A stretch of 64,000 bases of DNA from JAFAXD01 sp051985675 (GTDB taxonomy: Bacteria; Pseudomonadota; Alphaproteobacteria; Rhizobiales; Xanthobacteraceae), in contig JBPYFJ010000112.1 in assembly GCA_051985675.1 (NCBI GenBank), positions 93,052-157,051 on the forward strand, read 5' to 3'. The first letter of the stretch is position 1. Each line of letters begins with the position of its first letter. Below the pieces are notes generated by a model that did no database searches, had not been told where the DNA came from, and saw only the letters and a program-made list of their open reading frames with translations. This document shows, piece by piece, positions 61,759 to 64,000 of this stretch. Both the position numbers and the translations under genes were made by a program.

Positions 61759-62742
61759 ATGCCGTTGCCCAAGCTCGTGTTCAATCCGCCGTTCAACGTC
61801 GTGCGCACCAGCCATGTCGTGCTCGACGTAACCGATCTCGGCCGCAGCCTGGCATTCTACCAGGGGACACTCGGGCTGCACCTCGAAGATCGCACCGCGA
61901 GCGAGGCCTACCTGCGCGGGGTCGAGGAGCGCCAGCATCATTCCCTGGTGCTCAAGAAAACCGCGACGCCGGCGTGCGAGCGGATCGGCTTCAAGGTCGG
62001 CAGCGAGGAGGATCTCGACAAAGCGGCTGCGTTCCTCGCCGCCAAAGGCCTGCGCCACGGGTTTGTCGAGGTGCCGTATCAGGGCCGGACCCTGCAGGCG
62101 ATCGATCCGTTCGGCACGCCGCTCGAGTTCTATTTCAAGATGGAGCAGCGCGAGCGCCTGCTCCAGCTCTACGGCCACTACAAGGGCGTGCAGGCGCAGC
62201 GGCTCGACCACTTCAACATCTTTTCGCCCGAGCTGCAGGACGCGATCGACTTCTATGCGCTGCTCGGCTTCCGCATGACCGAGTATACCGAGGAGGACGG
62301 CCGCGACGGCCGCATCATCGCCGCCTGGATGCACCGCAAAGGCAACGTGCACGATCTCGCGTTCACCAACGGCGCCGGGCCACGGCTGCATCACATGGCG
62401 TACTGGATCTCATCGCCGCTGCACATCATCCACCTGTGCGATGTGATGGCGTCGACCGGATATCTCGCCAACATGGAGCGCGGCCCCGGCCGCCACGGAA
62501 TCTCCAACGCGTTCTTTCTCTACGTGCGCGACCCCGACGGTCATCGCACCGAATTCTACTCGTCCGACTATCAGACCATGGATCCCGATCACGAGCCACT
62601 GCGCTGGTCGGTGCGCGATCCGCGCCGGCAGACGCTGTGGGGCCAGCCGGCCCCGCGCTCCTGGTTCGAGGAGGGCACCGCGTTTGCCAACCAGCCGGTG
62701 CGCAAGGCGCTGTTCACGGCGGACGTGATCATCGCGGCGTAA
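61759..62742 (+). CDS. Extradiol ring-cleavage dioxygenase (HpaD/homoprotocatechuate 2,3-dioxygenase-like)
   Basis: A 327-residue VOC-fold enzyme with AAGGA before the ATG. It has two modules; the iron ligands expected in the second are His in RLDHFNIFS, His in PRLHHMAYWIS and Glu in DGHRTEFYSSDYQT. AAWMHRKGNVHDLAF and ERGPGRHGISNAFFLYVRDP are strongly like homoprotocatechuate 2,3-dioxygenase. The enzyme should open a catechol-type ring next to a hydroxyl group. Together with the upstream crotonase and Bug receptor it suggests use of a phenolic acid. No ring hydroxylase is seen nearby. Confidence 0.92.
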   Translation: MPLPKLVFNPPFNVVRTSHVVLDVTDLGRSLAFYQGTLGLHLEDRTASEAYLRGVEERQHHSLVLKKTATPACERIGFKVGSEEDLDKAAAFLAAKGLRHGFVEVPYQGRTLQAIDPFGTPLEFYFKMEQRERLLQLYGHYKGVQAQRLDHFNIFSPELQDAIDFYALLGFRMTEYTEEDGRDGRIIAAWMHRKGNVHDLAFTNGAGPRLHHMAYWISSPLHIIHLCDVMASTGYLANMERGPGRHGISNAFFLYVRDPDGHRTEFYSSDYQTMDPDHEPLRWSVRDPRRQTLWGQPAPRSWFEEGTAFANQPVRKALFTADVIIAA

Positions 62743-62809
62743 CGGCCCTGCGGCCGGTGCCGCGTTCGGTCCGGCAGCCCCCTGGTCCCGACACCTGCGG
62801 ATCACCCGG

Positions 62810-63109
62810 CTAGCTCGCGCCGGCGACCACTTGCTGGATCGGCTGCAGCGACACCGCGTGGGGCCCATGGAAGGGCTGCGAGAACTGCAGAATGATCATC
62901 ATGCTGATGGTCATGCCGATCGAGAACAGCGTGACCGCGAGCGCGCTCGCGCGGGCCTTGCCGAGGTGAATTGCGACCATGGTGATCTGCGTCAGCACGC
63001 CGAACAGAAAGACGGCGGACAATTTGCCCTCGCCGGCCGTGGCCGTCGCCAGCGCCACGCGATCGAGGTGGCCGGCGCGCACGTCCATCACCCTGTGGCG
63101 TCCTCTCAA
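62810..63109 (-). pseudogene. C-terminal stump of a DUF4239 membrane protein gene
   Basis: About 99 residues beginning near DVRAGHLDRVALATATAGEG and containing KLSAVFLFGVLTQITMVAIH and VTLFSIGMTISMMIILQF. This is the end of the DUF4239 family, normally about 250 residues long. The N-terminal half is missing; the frame begins inside the overlap with the neighbouring gene's stop (63106). It could be expressed as a short membrane peptide, but it looks like a remnant. Confidence 0.65.
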
Positions 63110-63561
63110 AACATCGTGTTGCTGTTCTGCGGCGTCTCTGGGATCGGCTGCACCGTATCCCAGTGCTCGACCACCTTGCCGTTCTCGAGCTTAAACAGGT
63201 CGAAGATTGCAAACCCGCGCGTGCCCGGTTCGCGCACGGCGTGGACATGCACGAACACGTAGTCGCCATCGGCAAAGATCTTTTTGATCTCGCTGTGGGT
63301 CTGCGGATACTTCGCCTTCAGGAAGTCGATGAAAGCCTTGAGCCCTTCCGGACCGTCCTTGGCGTTCGGGTTGTGCTGCGTATAGCGCGGCCCGAGATAT
63401 TTCGAGGCTTCCTCGAAGTCCAGCTTGTTGAGCGCCGCATCGTAAAGCGCCATCACGGTCTTCTTGTTCTGCTCCATCTGGGCGGCATCGGCGGCGCGCG
63501 CCGGCCGATCGATCAGGCTCGTGACCAGAAGCGCGCAGACGAGGACGAGATACTTGGCCAT
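63106..63561 (-). CDS. Secreted SnoaL/NTF2-like protein
   Basis: A 151-residue protein with a signal peptide (MAKYLVLVCALLVTSLIDRP, cleavage near RAADA) and a GAGAGAAGGA ribosome site. The mature part follows the SnoaL pattern: LYDAALNKLDFEEASKYLGP, QHNPNAKDGPEGLKAFIDF and HVHAVREPGTRGFAIFDLF with GKVVEHWDTVQPIPE at the end. Such proteins are isomerase- or cyclase-like folds with a polar cavity and often lack known activity. It lies 45 bp after the TRAP permease gene on the same strand. Confidence 0.88.
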   Translation of the reverse strand: MAKYLVLVCALLVTSLIDRPARAADAAQMEQNKKTVMALYDAALNKLDFEEASKYLGPRYTQHNPNAKDGPEGLKAFIDFLKAKYPQTHSEIKKIFADGDYVFVHVHAVREPGTRGFAIFDLFKLENGKVVEHWDTVQPIPETPQNSNTMF

Positions 63562-63606
63562 TCCTTCTCTCCCTTGGTTGCGTTGCCGGCCGAATGCGGC
63601 ACCGCT

Positions 63607-64000
63607 TTACATCCTGCTCGGCAGGTAGAGTGCGATCATCGGGAACGCAATCAGGATCGTCAGGCGGATGAGGTCGGTAATGATGAACGGCAGGACGCCT
63701 TTGAAGATCGTCAGGAAGTCCACGTCATGCACGACGCTCTTGATCACGAACACGATCATTCCGACCGGCGGGTGGATGAGCCCGAGCTCGACGGTCATCA
63801 CGATGATAACACCGAACCAGATCGGGTCGAAGCCGAGCGACAGGATCACCGGGAACATGATCGGCACCGTCAGGATCACCATCGCGAGCGCATCCATCAG
63901 GCAGCCGAGCATCAGGTACATCAGCATGATGAGCGCCAGCACTCCGTAGCGGCCGAGTCCCAGGCCGGTCAGAAACATGGTGATCTTCTGCGGCGTCTGC
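63607..64000 (-). CDS. TRAP transporter large permease (DctM-like), 5' end outside the window
   Basis: About 131 C-terminal residues are visible, and the frame stays open to the window end (QTPQKITMFLTGLGLGRYGV). LMYLMLGCLMDALAMVILTV and LGLIHPPVGMIVFVIKSVV are typical of the last helices of DctM/TRAP permeases. The ATG at 63978 is internal, not the start. The small permease and the binding protein presumably lie beyond the window. It would import a carboxylate or sulfonate. Confidence 0.9.
   Translation of the reverse strand, partial: QTPQKITMFLTGLGLGRYGVLALIMLMYLMLGCLMDALAMVILTVPIMFPVILSLGFDPIWFGVIIVMTVELGLIHPPVGMIVFVIKSVVHDVDFLTIFKGVLPFIITDLIRLTILIAFPMIALYLPSRM

Overview
The window looks like chromosomal DNA of a high-GC alphaproteobacterium of the order Hyphomicrobiales (Rhizobiales), most like Bradyrhizobium and its relatives. 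Signs of this are the high GC content, many solute-import systems (LIV-type ABC, tripartite tricarboxylate, TRAP), GTGGCCGGG/CCCGGCC intergenic palindromes, a large FecR/RTX type I secretion substrate, and short protein families I associate with that group. This placement is inference from gene content. I saw no rRNA, tRNA or CRISPR array.

Region 1 (1-9533) is a plus-strand catabolic/import cluster. It holds two creatinase-fold proteins without the usual metal ligands, a secreted Asp/Glu-racemase-fold protein without cysteine in its mature part, a D-2-hydroxyacid dehydrogenase, an enolase-superfamily enzyme, a small Rieske protein, an ABC permease and ATPase, and a secreted GlcG/HbpS-like protein, ended by a strong hairpin terminator. 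Region 2 (9654-19837) carries an MFS transporter, a DUF983 protein, two divergent short-chain dehydrogenases, a class II aldolase, a secreted hypothetical protein, a LIV-type binding protein, a tandem pair of MASE4-like GGEEF proteins and an Ohr peroxidase. Region 3 (19918-25893) is a complete livFGMH set with two binding-protein genes. One of these is broken by a deletion of about 40 bp.

Region 4 (26195-32766) has a GMC oxidoreductase followed by a tightly coupled four-gene operon: FAD oxidoreductase, both parts of an aconitase X enzyme and an IlvD/Edd dehydratase. This is my best candidate for an undescribed catabolic pathway. Region 5 (32851-41986) holds a cupin, a zinc-ribbon metallopeptidase, a tctCBA operon with a palindrome before a TTG-started tctB, a MetE-like enzyme, and a membrane-anchored cNMP-binding protein tail-to-tail with a CHASE2 adenylate/guanylate cyclase.

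Region 6 (42049-55078) is a type I secretion locus. The inner-membrane ABC protein and HlyD adaptor are separated from the probable 1452-residue substrate by about 5.5 kb of accessory DNA. That DNA contains a three-gene cassette of small proteins, a phage-type recombination pair (YqaJ exonuclease plus an ERF-HNH fusion), a decayed RTX fragment and another small protein related to one in the cassette. Region 7 (55560-64000) has a cyclic-nucleotide-gated K+ channel, an MBL-fold hydrolase, two divergent sets with an aromatic-degradation flavour (GST, CMD and alpha/beta hydrolase against a Bug receptor, a crotonase and an HpaD-like extradiol dioxygenase), a DUF4239 stump, a SnoaL-like protein and the end of a TRAP permease gene.
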